64,000 nucleotides of DNA from Lucinisca nassula (Eukaryota > Mollusca > Bivalvia > Lucinida > Lucinidae). The DNA lies in NCBI GenBank assembly GCA_963580285.1, contig OY757026.1:62621396-62685395 (forward strand), written 5' to 3'. The notes beneath the pieces were generated by a model. It was not told the origin of the DNA, made no database searches, and was given only the letters and a program-made list of their open reading frames with translations. Shown piece after piece: positions 1-11,500 of the stretch (positions are counted from its first letter, which is position 1; each line of letters begins with the position of its first letter). The position numbers and the translations under genes are program-made.

Positions 1-1
1 C

Positions 2-355
2 ATTCAAAAGATTCAAGGCCACAGGGTCCTTCTTAATATTGGAGGTGTAAGATTCGAGACCTGCAGACTTACCTTACAGAAAGATCCTGATTCGTTACTT
101 TCGAAGTTGTTCACCAGACAGTCTCCAATCATAGTCCAGGGTAATAGTATTTTCCTGGACAGGGATCCGGCTCACTTCAAGGTCATACTGAATTATCTTC
201 GGAATGACTGTGAAGTGGATCCGGCGTCTCTGCCTAGGGAAATAAGACACCTCCTTGAGCTGAAAAGAGAATGTGACTACTATAGAATCAAAGGTCTTCG
301 TAAGATTGTCAAAAGAAGGTTGAAACACGTTAATGAACTCTGTGGTGTGGAGTGA
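2..355 (+). CDS. KCTD-like BTB/T1-domain protein, 3' end only
   Basis: An open frame runs from the window edge to the TGA at 353-355 (117 codons seen) with no start codon in view, so the 5' end lies outside. It reads as a potassium-channel-tetramerisation (T1/BTB) domain. LNIGGVRFET near the start is the classic first strand, followed by DPDSLLSKLF, then FLDRDPAHFKVILNYLR, then a CDYYRIKGL segment before a basic end (KRRLKHVNELCGVE). In KCTD proteins this domain makes tetramers or pentamers and often recruits cullin-3, but no second domain is visible, so the role is open. The protein stops soon after the BTB fold, as in short KCTD proteins. The first bases may follow a splice acceptor outside the window. 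It lies 5 kb upstream of the first visible PTPN23 exon on the same strand, so it may be nested in a PTPN23 intron. Confidence 0.85.
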   Translation: MQKIQGHRVLLNIGGVRFETCRLTLQKDPDSLLSKLFTRQSPIIVQGNSIFLDRDPAHFKVILNYLRNDCEVDPASLPREIRHLLELKRECDYYRIKGLRKIVKRRLKHVNELCGVE

Positions 356-2161
356 AAGGATGAGCACCTGTTTCAACCATGAATTATCATGTTTGTTTAT
401 GCCTCAATACATGAAAATATTATCTGCTGTGGTTCATACATCGATATGGACTTATCACCTGCTGTTGGTTCATAAATCAATGTGAACTAATTAAATGTTG
501 TTGGTTCATATTTCTATATGAACTGAATTATTGCTGCGTGTTCATGTTTGTGTATGAACACAACCTTGATGGCCAGATGTTCCCGAGATGACCAGATGTT
601 GGAAGCTTATCTATCAAGTCTTCGCGAATTAAAGACATCGCGTCTAAATTAAACCTAAATTTGTGATATTACTCGCGTTTTATTTTTAAGTATTAAAAAA
701 TGACTTTATCACAAGAAACAATGGACTACACTTGACTACAAAAATAACATAATCAGAGACAATTTAATCATACTGAACACCAGTGGGAGGATGACGACGG
801 AATTAGTTAAATTAGTATAGTTTAGATATATGATTATTAGATTTGTATAGAATTGTTTATAAATGATGTAAACCACCATATTTTTGGAAAATTGTGACAA
901 TGAATATTCTTTTGCATATTTTTTAAGCAACAACGTCAATAACATAATATGTACCTTCAATATTGCCATATGTCTGTAAGCATAATATCCAATAGCCTGC
1001 AAAGTTAAGAATCTTCTTTTATCTTCAGGAACATGTTGTTTTTTTAACTGTTTTGATCACGTTTATCAATTGCAACGATAAACCTTATAGTCATGTTTTT
1101 ATTCAGAGATGTCGACCTGTACATTCTAGCTATTGGACATTCATGATTTTTTTTTTTTAAATGTCTTTTCTCAAAGAGAAACATTTTTATGCAAATAAGT
1201 CAAAGGTGTTTCATCTTACTTATGATGATGACTTATCATAACTTTCAATGAAATTTCTGTTGATACGAAAGAATTTTGGGACAAGTGTCTGTATGTGCAC
1301 AAGTATAAGAATCAAACAAATGGTTCTTAGATATTATTTTCTTATGATTGTGCAGACAATTTGTTGGTTAGTAAAGACTTAGTCTGAATAGCTCAAGTCT
1401 GAATAACTAAGATAATCATATACATATGGCCAATCTGAAATACTGCACACTCTTTAACTTTGCCATTTAATGTGAAATGTTGTTTATTTACTAATAGCTT
1501 ACTTTCTGCGAATGCAGGGATAATGGAAATGTATTAAAGTCTGGGGATATTTGCTGTCGGCATCGATCCACACACTGTAATACAAGGGGAACATGCTTGT
1601 TACTTTTGAGTAATTAACTGATCAGAGACCTCGGACCCAAGTGGGAAGGTCACAATTTGTAGACATTTTCCCCTCTGACTCTAATGCAGTCGCAGAATGT
1701 GCTATTTTATATATGTGTATGACATCCTTCGTATGTTTATATGTTTATTCTTTATTGACTGCCAATAAGATAAAGGGGTCTTGACAGTGTCACTGGGACA
1801 CCAAATCAATTCCAATATCCAGTTGGATTTGGCCTGCTGACATTGCAGCAGGTAGGGTAGAGGGAGAGTACTATTATTTTTTTTCTACACTTCCATTCAT
1901 TTTCCTACCTCTCTCACTCACTCCCTGTCCCACTTTTATCACCTTTACCATCTTTTTCTCCCTCTTTCTCTTGGGAATGGCACAAAACAGCCCACATCGT
2001 ATAATGTGCCACTTAACCACAATCAATTTATCAACTGGCTGTCAATATTAATTGTGAACGGAAATATGTTTTGTAGTGTGAGAAATGTTTCTAAATGTCT
2101 TTCCTGTAGTTTTCATGGACTCAGAGATACCTTGAGGCATTTAATAAATACATAAACTCAC
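356..2161. other. AT-rich non-coding stretch after the BTB gene
   Basis: No coding exon recognised on either strand. At 385-560 there are loosely repeated phrases around 'gttcata...tatgaact', a short degenerate tandem. A pyrimidine-rich stretch at 1875-1970 resembles the 5' part of the SINE-like unit found inverted at 22140-22405. An AATAAA lies at 2144-2149, too far from the BTB stop to assign. Confidence 0.5.
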
Positions 2162-2282
2162 CTGCTCTGGTTTTGAATGTATTCCGAATATCCAGCGTCG
2201 GCGTTCAGTTGAAGTCAGAGTAGACGTGTGGTCAGGAAGTATTGCAGTATCTTCCAGTTCTTAGTGCTTCTCTTTTTATATA
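2162..2282 (-). promoter_or_regulatory. Possible TATA promoter and 5'-UTR exon, - strand
   Basis: On the - strand, TATATAAAAAG (2282-2272) is followed about 110 bases later by a near-perfect splice donor, AGCAG|GTGAGT, at 2162. No ATG frame of note lies between them, so this would be a non-coding first exon of a gene running toward lower coordinates, outside the window. Spacing and splice site are suggestive only. Confidence 0.25.
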
Positions 2283-2349
2283 ACAAGTTCATAATATGAC
2301 GTATCAGCTTTCGTTGAACTGAGTTTTATGTCAAATGTTTCATATGTGG

Positions 2350-2385
2350 AAATTGTTCATGGATATATATATATATATATATATG
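2350..2385. repeat. (TA)n microsatellite
   Basis: An uninterrupted alternating TA run, about 20 bases. Confidence 0.9.
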
Positions 2386-3048
2386 GTTGGAATCACAGAC
2401 ATTGCCTATAATGACAATGTTGGTGCCTCAGAGTAAAGATTGTCTATGATATTTATGTGTATTTTGCCATCTGAACCGATGGCTGGGTGGTTACAGCATA
2501 ATAGCCAGCTGCCTCCCTGAATAATTATATGATATATTTCCACTTTTCAATCTGTGATCGACTTACTTAGCACATCACATGGGGTCCATGCCTTTTCAAG
2601 GTAGGGGGCTGTTGTAACGGCGTCTGGCTATTCTGCATTAACTTCCTTTCACATCATTTTAGTGACCATTCATGGCACGAAAATATTGTAATTTAGCTGT
2701 GAAAATCACGATATTATTGTTCATAATCACTCTTGTATCGGACCAATACTTGCCAACTTCGCCACCGTTTTTCGGCAAGAAGACGCATTGACAGCTTGCT
2801 TTCTTCGCTGTACTAAATCCTTCTCACTTATAGTTGACTAGACATACCGATTATATCCAGTTTACTGCACCATAGTAGCTGAATTTTTGCGTCTTTTCTT
2901 GCTCAAAAACGTATTTGAAAACTGTCCCGCGCCACCATTTTGTTGTTTTGTCTTCTGACGTTTACAGTCGCGTGACATGAGACTGGTTTCCGGTTTATTA
3001 TGTACTGCACTACCATAAGCGCGTTGTAGCCAGGAGACCACTGGCGAC

Positions 3049-3233
3049 TATAAATACAGTTTTCAAGGCGCAGAAAGGGCAGTTGCGATTGTTGTAGCAA
3101 CTGCTGTTGATCTGTGATTTTGCCTGGGTTGCCGAGCTAGGCATCATCAGCTTGACTAAGATTGCTTCTTGAATGTTGGCAAACTATGCCAAGGAAGAAG
3201 TCAGCCGAGAAAACCGGCCCAGCTAGTGTATGA
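3049..3233 (+). promoter_or_regulatory. TATA box with possible short first exon
   Basis: TATAAATA at 3049-3056 is followed 130 bases later by ATG at 3186. That ATG opens a 15-codon frame, MPRKKSAEKTGPASV, ending TGA at 3231-3233. The last Val codon begins GTATGA, a usable splice donor, so the frame could be a basic first coding exon (MPRKKSAEKTGPAS) spliced onward. An AATAAA overlaps the stop at 3233-3238. No downstream exon was identified, and this is not the PTPN23 start, which in known family members opens the Bro1 domain. Confidence 0.25.
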
Positions 3234-4275
3234 ATAAACTTTGTTTATCCCTCTCCACCCACTCCTATCTTGGCAGCATTTACGCCAAGCTAGGCTAAAA
3301 CTCTTTTCTTCCTTTTTTTTATCCCTTTCTAGGCGAAGTTGGCACAGGTTATCAATACATTTATATAAATTAATGGCTTTTCATAAGTAGAAATAACTGT
3401 AAATACTCTTTGTTGATAATTTTTGGCTAAGGTCGAGTTTTGCGCCGAGCTAGGCATAATCCTTGTTACGCTGCGCCGAGGTAGGCGAAGCCGAGGTAGG
3501 CTAAAGATCCAAAACATAAACAGGTTTGACTGTTGTAACGTAGATCGCTTCTTAGGGCGTGTTGTAGCAACTACTGAACTGTTTATGAGCTAGATACTTG
3601 TTATCGTATATTTTAAAAACATACCTACTCATATCTTATTGATCAATGTATAATTATGCCTGATTCGGCTCAAGTAAAATCGGCTTTGGTTAATTGATGA
3701 CTTTCCTAACTACGCCTGATAACGAATGCTTTACCTAAGACGGATCAACGGATTCATGTCTGGCTAGGTGAAAGGTACATTAATAACATTCTGCTTTGTT
3801 GCCGTTTAGGGTGTTGGCCTAAACATGATGTAGTAACTTGTGGGGTGTTATTTAATAGTAAATCGATTTCTAAACGTTTCCAAAAGCATTGTACTTTCAA
3901 CTATCTATGGGGATGAATCCGCCTGACTGGGTTTGGGCATTGTAGAGCAAAGTAACTAACATATTAGGGAAGTTCGTATCTTGTGAACAACTGGCATTCC
4001 TGAGAAATATATTTCATAAAATAACTGTTTATTGGCGATTTTCCTTACAGTAGAAAGTCGCACGCAGATTCATAGGTAACTCTTCATTCTTTAAGATCGG
4101 TAACGTAATTACAGTTAACTTTCTACAATGTTGCGCTTAGTATGAGCGGTCTGTAGTAGTTAGTGAACTGTTTTACTTTACAGATTTACAAGATTTACTT
4201 CTACTTTACAAATATAGCTGGATTGGCGTGACCATTGTCTGCCTAGCTGGGTTAACTACTCCTAGCTCGGCATTG
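3131..4275. repeat. Dispersed 12-bp motif cluster, GCCGAGCTAGGC
   Basis: GCCGAGCTAGGC or one-base variants occur at 3131, 3284, 3444, 3475 and 3490, with inverted forms (GCCTAGCTGG, CCTAGCTCGGC) at 4241 and 4261. Further partial copies (CTAGGCGAAG at about 3330, GGCTAGGTG at about 3760) lie between. Spacing is irregular, so this is not a simple tandem. It resembles the subterminal motif clusters of some cut-and-paste transposons, but no element ends were found. Confidence 0.5.
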
Positions 4276-4815
4276 CTTTATCAAATGCAAAAATCGTCAA
4301 AGTTGAGATTTACACCTTGCCTATATTCGGATTGAATGCAAAGGTAGCAAATTGTATGTGATCAATATTCTGCATTGTCGGATAGATGCATTAATAGATT
4401 GAAGAATATATCTAATATCAATGTTCTGGAATCTGTGAAATATTACTCTTAACAGCTATCGGTTCTGTGTAATATTAGTGTTTTTTTTTTTAATTGAAAG
4501 ATAGATAGTTATAGTAATAGATCTTCAATTCCAATTGTTAAGGGAAAAACAAAATAAATTTAAGACATTGAAACAATGGCTGGCTGTATATTCTCTTCCC
4601 GGTAGTTTAGAGTACGACCCAGGTCGAACCCACACGTATTTATTGTATCAGCACCATCACGTCCTGACCATAACAATAGTTGTGTCTCTTGACCGGGTGG
4701 TGTTCCGTTACAGTATACCATAAGACACTGGACTGATATTGTCACTCATTAGAATATCCAAGACACTAACATTGATATTCGTGTTGGGATATTGAGAGAT
4801 ACTTGCACTGATATT

Positions 4816-4900
4816 GGTCAATACTGTCTCCTTGTTGGGATATCGAAGGACACAAGCTTGTGATTGTCCTTTGATATCCCAGCAAGGAATAGTATTGACC
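4816..4900. repeat. Foldback, about 40-bp arms
   Basis: GGTCAATACT...GGGATATCGAAGGACA is mirrored by TGTCCTTTGATATCCC...AGTATTGACC around an AAGCTT centre. Partial 'gatattc' phrases upstream (4730-4815) extend the similarity. Probably a small MITE. Confidence 0.7.
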
Positions 4901-5190
4901 AAAATCATTGCAACAATCCTTCCATCATACAGATATAAATGTTTTATGTCATTACCATTAGCTTTTATAGCCTCAAAATATGTATGTTATCATATCAGAC
5001 TATGTGTGTGCATAGGAAATTTTTGTGTGATGTTCTTGTCGTAAGATGTCATCAGATGCAACATTTGCTAATGGTAAAGTTTAAAAGCACCCAAGCAAGC
5101 ATACAGTATCAAGTTAACATGCTGATACCAAGTGATATCAGCACAATTGTTATTATGTATTTCTAATCATTCAATATCTAAAGCCATATA

Positions 5191-5371
5191 GAATAAAATT
5201 CCGCTATTAAGACGACCTAAATTAAGACAAAATCGGCTTTTAAAAGCTTATTGAGAAGGTTTTTCAGTTATCCTGCTTTCTACGCCCAGCATCTTCTAAT
5301 AATAGACCACTTTTGGGACTGTTCAACTTTTGAACAGTCCTAAAGGTGGTTTTAATAGAGGAATTTTACTG
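5191..5371. mobile_element. pogo-like MITE, TA target site
   Basis: The left end GAATAAAATTCCGCTATTAA and right end TTTAATAGAGGAATTTTACTG are inverted and flanked by TA on both sides. An internal hairpin of GACTGTTCAA/TTGAACAGTC type is present. A better-preserved relative lies at 62708-62910 and a right-end fragment at 12106-12153. It ends only 40 bp before the first PTPN23 exon in view. Confidence 0.75.
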
Positions 5372-5411
5372 TAGTAAAAATGTTTTGGGTCAAATTTATC
5401 TTTTGTTACAG

Positions 5412-5540
5412 AAATACCCAGTTTACTGGCCTGAAGAGAAGGGAAAGACTGTTCATCATGGTTCAGTACATATGACAGTGCAGAGTAAGAAAGACAAACC
5501 ATTCTGGACTGAAAGGATTATACATCTTACTCACTCAGAG
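5412..5540 (+). CDS. PTPN23: PTPN23 exon a: early PTP-domain segment
   Basis: The acceptor is TTGTTACAG before 5412 and the donor GAG|GTTAGT after 5540; 43 codons, phase 0 at both ends. It encodes KYPVYWPEEKGKTVHHGSV, then a lysine-rich stretch and RIIHLTHSE. This is the region after the substrate-side 'MLVSE' strand in HD-PTP, where the human protein has a YFPTERGQ...HG segment. The exon expected just upstream (NDYINA, QAPLP motifs) was not found in the window. Confidence 0.9.
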
Positions 5541-8500
5541 GTTAGTAAGCTTCACAGCCAGACAGGCAACATTCTTTTGTGAAGATAGATCATGAAATAA
5601 TTTCTATGATTATTCTTTCTCTTCCACAGATTCAAGGAGAAGGGCAGTTGTCATTTTCTGTCAAAAGAATGTGCACTTTACTGGTTAACCATTAAATGTA
5701 TGTAAATGTATGCCTGGGAAAAGTGTACATTGGTAAATTGATTGGCTTGACATGACCTAAATATTGCTGATGGGTTGTTAACATTATGAATACATGCCTA
5801 TTCAAATATATTGAAAATTTTATCACCAAAAAATGAAATTTTCAAATAAAATAATTCTGATATTTTCTTATTTCTGCTCAAATAGATTGTGGGAACTCAT
5901 TAGAACTGCCTTGGCGAGGTAGGTGTAACGAGTACCCATAATCTATGTTTAAGAGCAGAAATAAGAAAAATAATGTGTACCCCTGTGAGCCCCAGTTTTA
6001 CTGTATAAAAGTGGGGTTTAAGGGGGTCGAAATTATATAGGCCTGTTTTTATGATGAACTCCAAACAACCAAAACAAATAAATGTAAGCTTTAGTAGTAT
6101 GAAACATAGAGTGAATTATAAACTTTACTTATACAGAGGCTGTCCAAGCAAATGATCCACAAAGAGAGTTGATGCTTTGTTAACATCTGGGTCCAGGCCT
6201 GGGTCAAAGCTTAACAAAAAACATTTAGTGGTCAAAATGTTAACCCATAAAATGCCACTCACGACAGTTCTCATCTGCTTTATCATCTGTCAGTTACTTT
6301 AAAAGTCATCAGACTGCTCCTAGAGTGAGGCAGTTCTGACGAGTACCAACAATATATGTTTTTGAGCAGAAATAAGAAAATATATTCCCCAGTAAACCCC
6401 AGTTTTACTGTATAAAGGTGGGGTTTGAGAGGGTCAGACTTGCATAGGCACGTTTTCATGATGATAAGCAATGCTGTGGAGTGTTTTTTATGAAGTTTCT
6501 TTGCATGTTCAATTAATTATGGCCTTGCTTTGCCACAGCCTTTGAAAATATACTAATTGTTGTTGTTTTTTTTCTTATATTTTTAGACTCGGTCTGGAAG
6601 AACCTTGGTACACTTACACTACAATGCCTGGCCAGTAAGGTATGGAGCTTGACAATTTTTATTTTGTAGGGTTGTTTGGCTTAGGCTAATAGAAGGAAGA
6701 AGAAAAGGACTTATGATACTGTAAAACCCCCAAAAAATTCAGGGCTCGAGAAACTCAAGAATCCAAATCGGTCCAGCCAGATTTCGCAAAAAAATTACGG
6801 AAATTGCCGAACCGGTTCGGTAATTTCCGTAAACGTCCTTGGTGATTTGCAATTTCAAAATGTGTTATTAGCGTAACAAAGGACATACCAATATTGCTCT
6901 TACACTTGTCCAACGAATATGAACACCAGTATCTCGATTATAAACATCAATTATTGCTCACAACGTTCAGATTTCATCTACTTTCATTTTCTATGCCAGA
7001 TTTCATCTACTTTCATTTTCCCAATATCCGGGTCACTCAGTACCTGAAGACCGCTAAAGGGAAACAACCGGCGTGGTGCAGTAATAGACCATTTAAAACC
7101 TTTAAAATATTTTCTTATTTCACGCATATTTATTTTGTCTAAATTGCGTTGTTTACAAAAATGGCGACCGATATTGCAGCCACGTGGTCGGAAAATGACG
7201 TCATTACACGATACACAATAATGCAGTCCAGGACGTAATACACACCTGTTTTATGTCATTGATTTTAATAGAGCGTATTTCTTTAAAAAAATCGTTTTGA
7301 ACGAGTTCAAAAAAATCGAAAAACATTTCTTTACTCTCGAACCAAAACATGGCCGAATGAGAGTCATTGAAAATGTTACATGGCTGAACCGAGTTCTAAA
7401 GAATATAAATAAATATTTCACGATTAAAATGACGTCATGTGGTTTAAGGGCGTAATACACACGTGTTTTATGTTATTGGTTTCAATGGAGCGTATTTCTT
7501 AAATAAAAATATCGCTTAGAATGGGTGGAAAAAAAGGCATCTTCTCTCGAAGGCTTTTTAACATGCAATGTTCAGACATGACAGGTGTGAATTGAAAATT
7601 GCTTCTGGTGAAAAAACAATTTTATATTCAAATACCGGTTCTATAGTAAGCTATAAATTAATGACTTGTGTAAACAAACTAGCGTATGTCCTCCATTGAT
7701 TGACCTGATTTTCTCACCTTGTTTGCCAGCTTACCGATAACGCCAGAGGCAAGTGTTCACGGTTTAAAAAATTTTGACACACGGGTCAAATTTCGCATCA
7801 ATGAGATCAAAAGAACCCGACGTGGACATGTCTATTTTTCACCTAGTTAGATAATGAACCAGTCTTACACCTTGTGCTCCGGCGTTTATTGTATACATGC
7901 ATGGAATATCAGTGGCAAAAGGTCAGCTTGTTTTTACAACATAATGACTTAGCGAAAATTTTCGAACCGATTTTTTAAAAATGTTATTGAATTATGGACC
8001 GATTTTTTAATCTTCTTCTGAAGTCAAAATCGGTTTAAGGAAACCAAAATCGGTTCAGAACCGGAAAACCGACATTTTCTCGAGCCCTGTTACCGGGTAT
8101 GCCCGTTTTAAAAATTTCTGTAAACATTTCATTTCTGGCTAACTCCTCCTACAATTTCGATATGATTCAAGCTGAAATTTGATATATAGTTAGACCAGGA
8201 TATGGAGCAGTACATGTCATTTCAAGGTTGCAGCCCACCAAATATTAACCTGTATAGTGCCCCACTTGCAAAGCTCTTGTTCACATTCATGTTTCTTTCC
8301 CTTCGGTGTCTCTGATGGGAGGTGTTGGGTAGTTATTCCTGGCCCCCAGGTTATAAAACTTTTTTCATGCTCAACGCAGCTAAGCATGAAACATGTGGTG
8401 CGAATAAAAATACTAAGAAGTTGAGCGATTTTTCTTTCTCAGATAGAAGAGAATGTTATTTGTGAGCAGGACAAATTTCATGCTCAAGTGAGTTGAGCAT

Positions 8501-11500
8501 GAAAAATGTTTTATAACCTCGGAGCCTGATCATTGCCTTCACTTCTATTTTGGGATATAACACATTTTGTTGAGAGAGATCCAAAAAATGTATGAATTAA
8601 GTTGGTACATCTCCAAAATGATCTGAATAGTGTTGATGGGGACATTAAACTTAAATTCAAAGAAACATACTGTAGTAGTCTTCTCGTGATAAGACACAAA
8701 TATTTTAGTTTATTTTATACTAATTTATTTTAGTTCGATTGCGATGAAAGCTCCAAGCTTTTTGAATCGCTCTCGAACACTAATTCCAGATGTTATCACG
8801 CGTGTGAGAGAGAGACAATGGCTTTTACACCACTGCTACCCATGTACACCTGGGTTGAGTGGGCCTTTGTCATAACGTGTCTTGCCCAAGGACACTCCTT
8901 TGCTTCGGTGGCTGAATTCGAACCCACAATCTCTCAGTCATAAGTCGAACTAACTACTGAGCTGTTGAGGCTAACATTTTGGAGACATTGCTCCAATTTT
9001 ATGGGAGTTTTATCTGAAATTGTGATGAAATGACATCTCTAGCCCTACTGCTCAAAAAGAAAACAATAGGGTTTATATATAGGGAGGTTCTGACTCGCAC
9101 CCCTTTGCCTGGCTTAGACCTAACCGGTTTACTAGTACTTGTGTGTGATCAGTTTCAATTCTGCTTGGAAGCTCCATGCAGCACGGTCTATTTCTCTAAG
9201 CCCTGATGAGGTACTCTGGTTTTTGCCCACCTCTGATTGGCTTGGTATGAGTGAAGGAATTTTGAAAGGGCTGTAAAACCAAAACCAATTCTGAATTACT
9301 GCTGTGTATGTTACAGTGGGTTTCCAGAGAAAATTTCCCATATTCTACAGTTTATCACTGAAGTTCACAGTTTCTACAGACAGCAGAGAAGTCTCTTGAA
9401 ACCTGTCTTAGTCCATTGCAGGTAATTTTTTTATTAATTCACTGGTAAATTGTACACTACTGTCCACTATAAGAAAATGGTGCATGACAGGACAGGTAAA
9501 TTATGCACTACAGGTAAATTGTCCATCAAAAGAATATTGCACTACAGGTAAATTATGCACTACAGGTAAACTGTCCATCACAAGAAAATTGCACAACAGG
9601 TAAATTGTGCATTACTGGTAAATTGTCCATTGTAAGTAGATTGTGCATTACAAGTGAATAGTGCACTCCAGGTAAATTGCCAATCATGAGAAAATTGTTC
9701 ATTACAGGCAAATTGTCCAATACATGTAAATTGTCCTTTAGAGGCAAATTGTTCATTTCAAGTCAATTGTCCATTTTTCAGAAAAATTGTTCATTACAGC
9801 CCAATTGTCCATTGTAGGTAAATTCCATTTCAGGTGTCATGTAATCTGAATTCAAGCCTAGAGCTCCTGTTGAATGCCCATTTAAGCAATTTGGCATATC
9901 CCACCTTGTAAAATGATGGGGACTGTATGCATGAGCTTGAGTCCCAATTCCTGTTATGAGAAAGTCTGTACTTGGGGTTTGTGACCTATTCTAACACAGC
10001 GCGCCTATGTAGACAATGGAAAATAACTGTGCTTTATTCTACAACAAATCACGGCAAGGAAGAGCGTGACAAGTGACGTCATTAAAAACTGCAAATTTAT
10101 GACGTCACTAGTCGATTTCCTTGACGTTGGACGGTGTAACGTCATTTTCTCGCATCGAAAAGGTTAGAAAAGCATATAAATGCATGTGTTTCAGTCGATA
10201 ATTTTAGTGGGATTAGTTTCAACAATGGCGAAAAGTAGTGAGAATTTGAAGGCAACAACAGCATTATTGCCGAGTTTCAGCTTGTTAGAATCGAAATAGA
10301 TCAGCTCTAGCCAATGATTTGTTAGGTAATAAATCACAGTTTGTCGGTCAGTTGTAAGTAGACAAATCACGCGCGCTACGCGCTCGTGATTTGTCTACTT
10401 TACAACTGACCTCCAAACTGTGATTTATTACTCAACAAATCACAGACTAGAGCTGATCTATTTCTTAAGCAATGAGGTTATAAATGTGTGTGTGTGTGTG
10501 TGTGAATTCGGGTTTAACATCGCTTTCAACAATTTTTCAGTCATATCACGACGGTGTCTGGTTGCGACAGGGAGCTCAATGCTCACTTTTATAGTGCTGC
10601 CTAACTGAAGTATCATGTCCCAGACACATTATATGATACCACACCCAGTCACATTATCCTGACACTGGGTCGACCAGTCCTAGCTCTACCCCGTAAATCT
10701 GAGTGCCATTCGAGGAGCAGCTATTATCATTTTTAACGACTTTGGTATGTCGCGGCCCGGGATCGAACCGGTGACCTCCCGTTCCCCGAAGCGGACACTC
10801 TACCAACTGAGCTATCGGGGCGGGTAATGAGGTTATAAAACTTTTTTCATGCTCAAATCAGCTGAGCATGAAATTTATAATGCTCATAAATATTCAAATG
10901 CAAACCAATCAGGCAATTTTCCTGGCCAGATTAGCAGAGAATTTAATTTGTTCTACTCAGAAATTTAAGAATGCCAACTCTTGTTGGCATTTTTAGCTCA
11001 CCTGAGCCGAAGGCTCACAGTTGAGCTTATGGTATGGCAAGGCTCCGTTGTCTGTCAAAAATTTAAAACATCTTCTCCTCCAAAACCACTGGACTGATTG
11101 AAGTCAAATTTCATGTGGAGCATCCGTGGAATGGGTGAACAAAAGTTTGTTGACAGAGTCCAGGTCACATGACCAAGATGGCCACCATGCCCATATAAGG
11201 TAAAAATCTTTCAAAAATCTTCTCCGGAACCAGTGAGCTGATTGCCATGAAACCTGATATGTAGCATGTGGGACTCAGGGCCCATAATAATTTGTTCAAA
11301 TGATGCCCTTTGGTTGACCTTGACCTATTTTTTACGTCAAGGTCAAATCTGGTCACATACTTTTGTACAGGAAAAGGTCAAAATTGTGTATTTTTCTGAA
11401 ACTGTTGTAGCCTGTGATCTGAAATTTGGTAGATGCAGTTAGCTAATTGAGTGAACCTACTTAAGTATTAAAGATCAAGGTTATTCCCTGACTTTGACCC

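Noticed and set aside
2903..3100. 65-codon - strand frame near 3000
   Set aside because: No motif or splice support, and it overlaps a better + strand promoter candidate.
10745..10825. tRNA gene on the - strand
   Set aside because: A- and B-boxes are present, but the acceptor stem does not pair, and the sequence continues into a SINE body with a target duplication.
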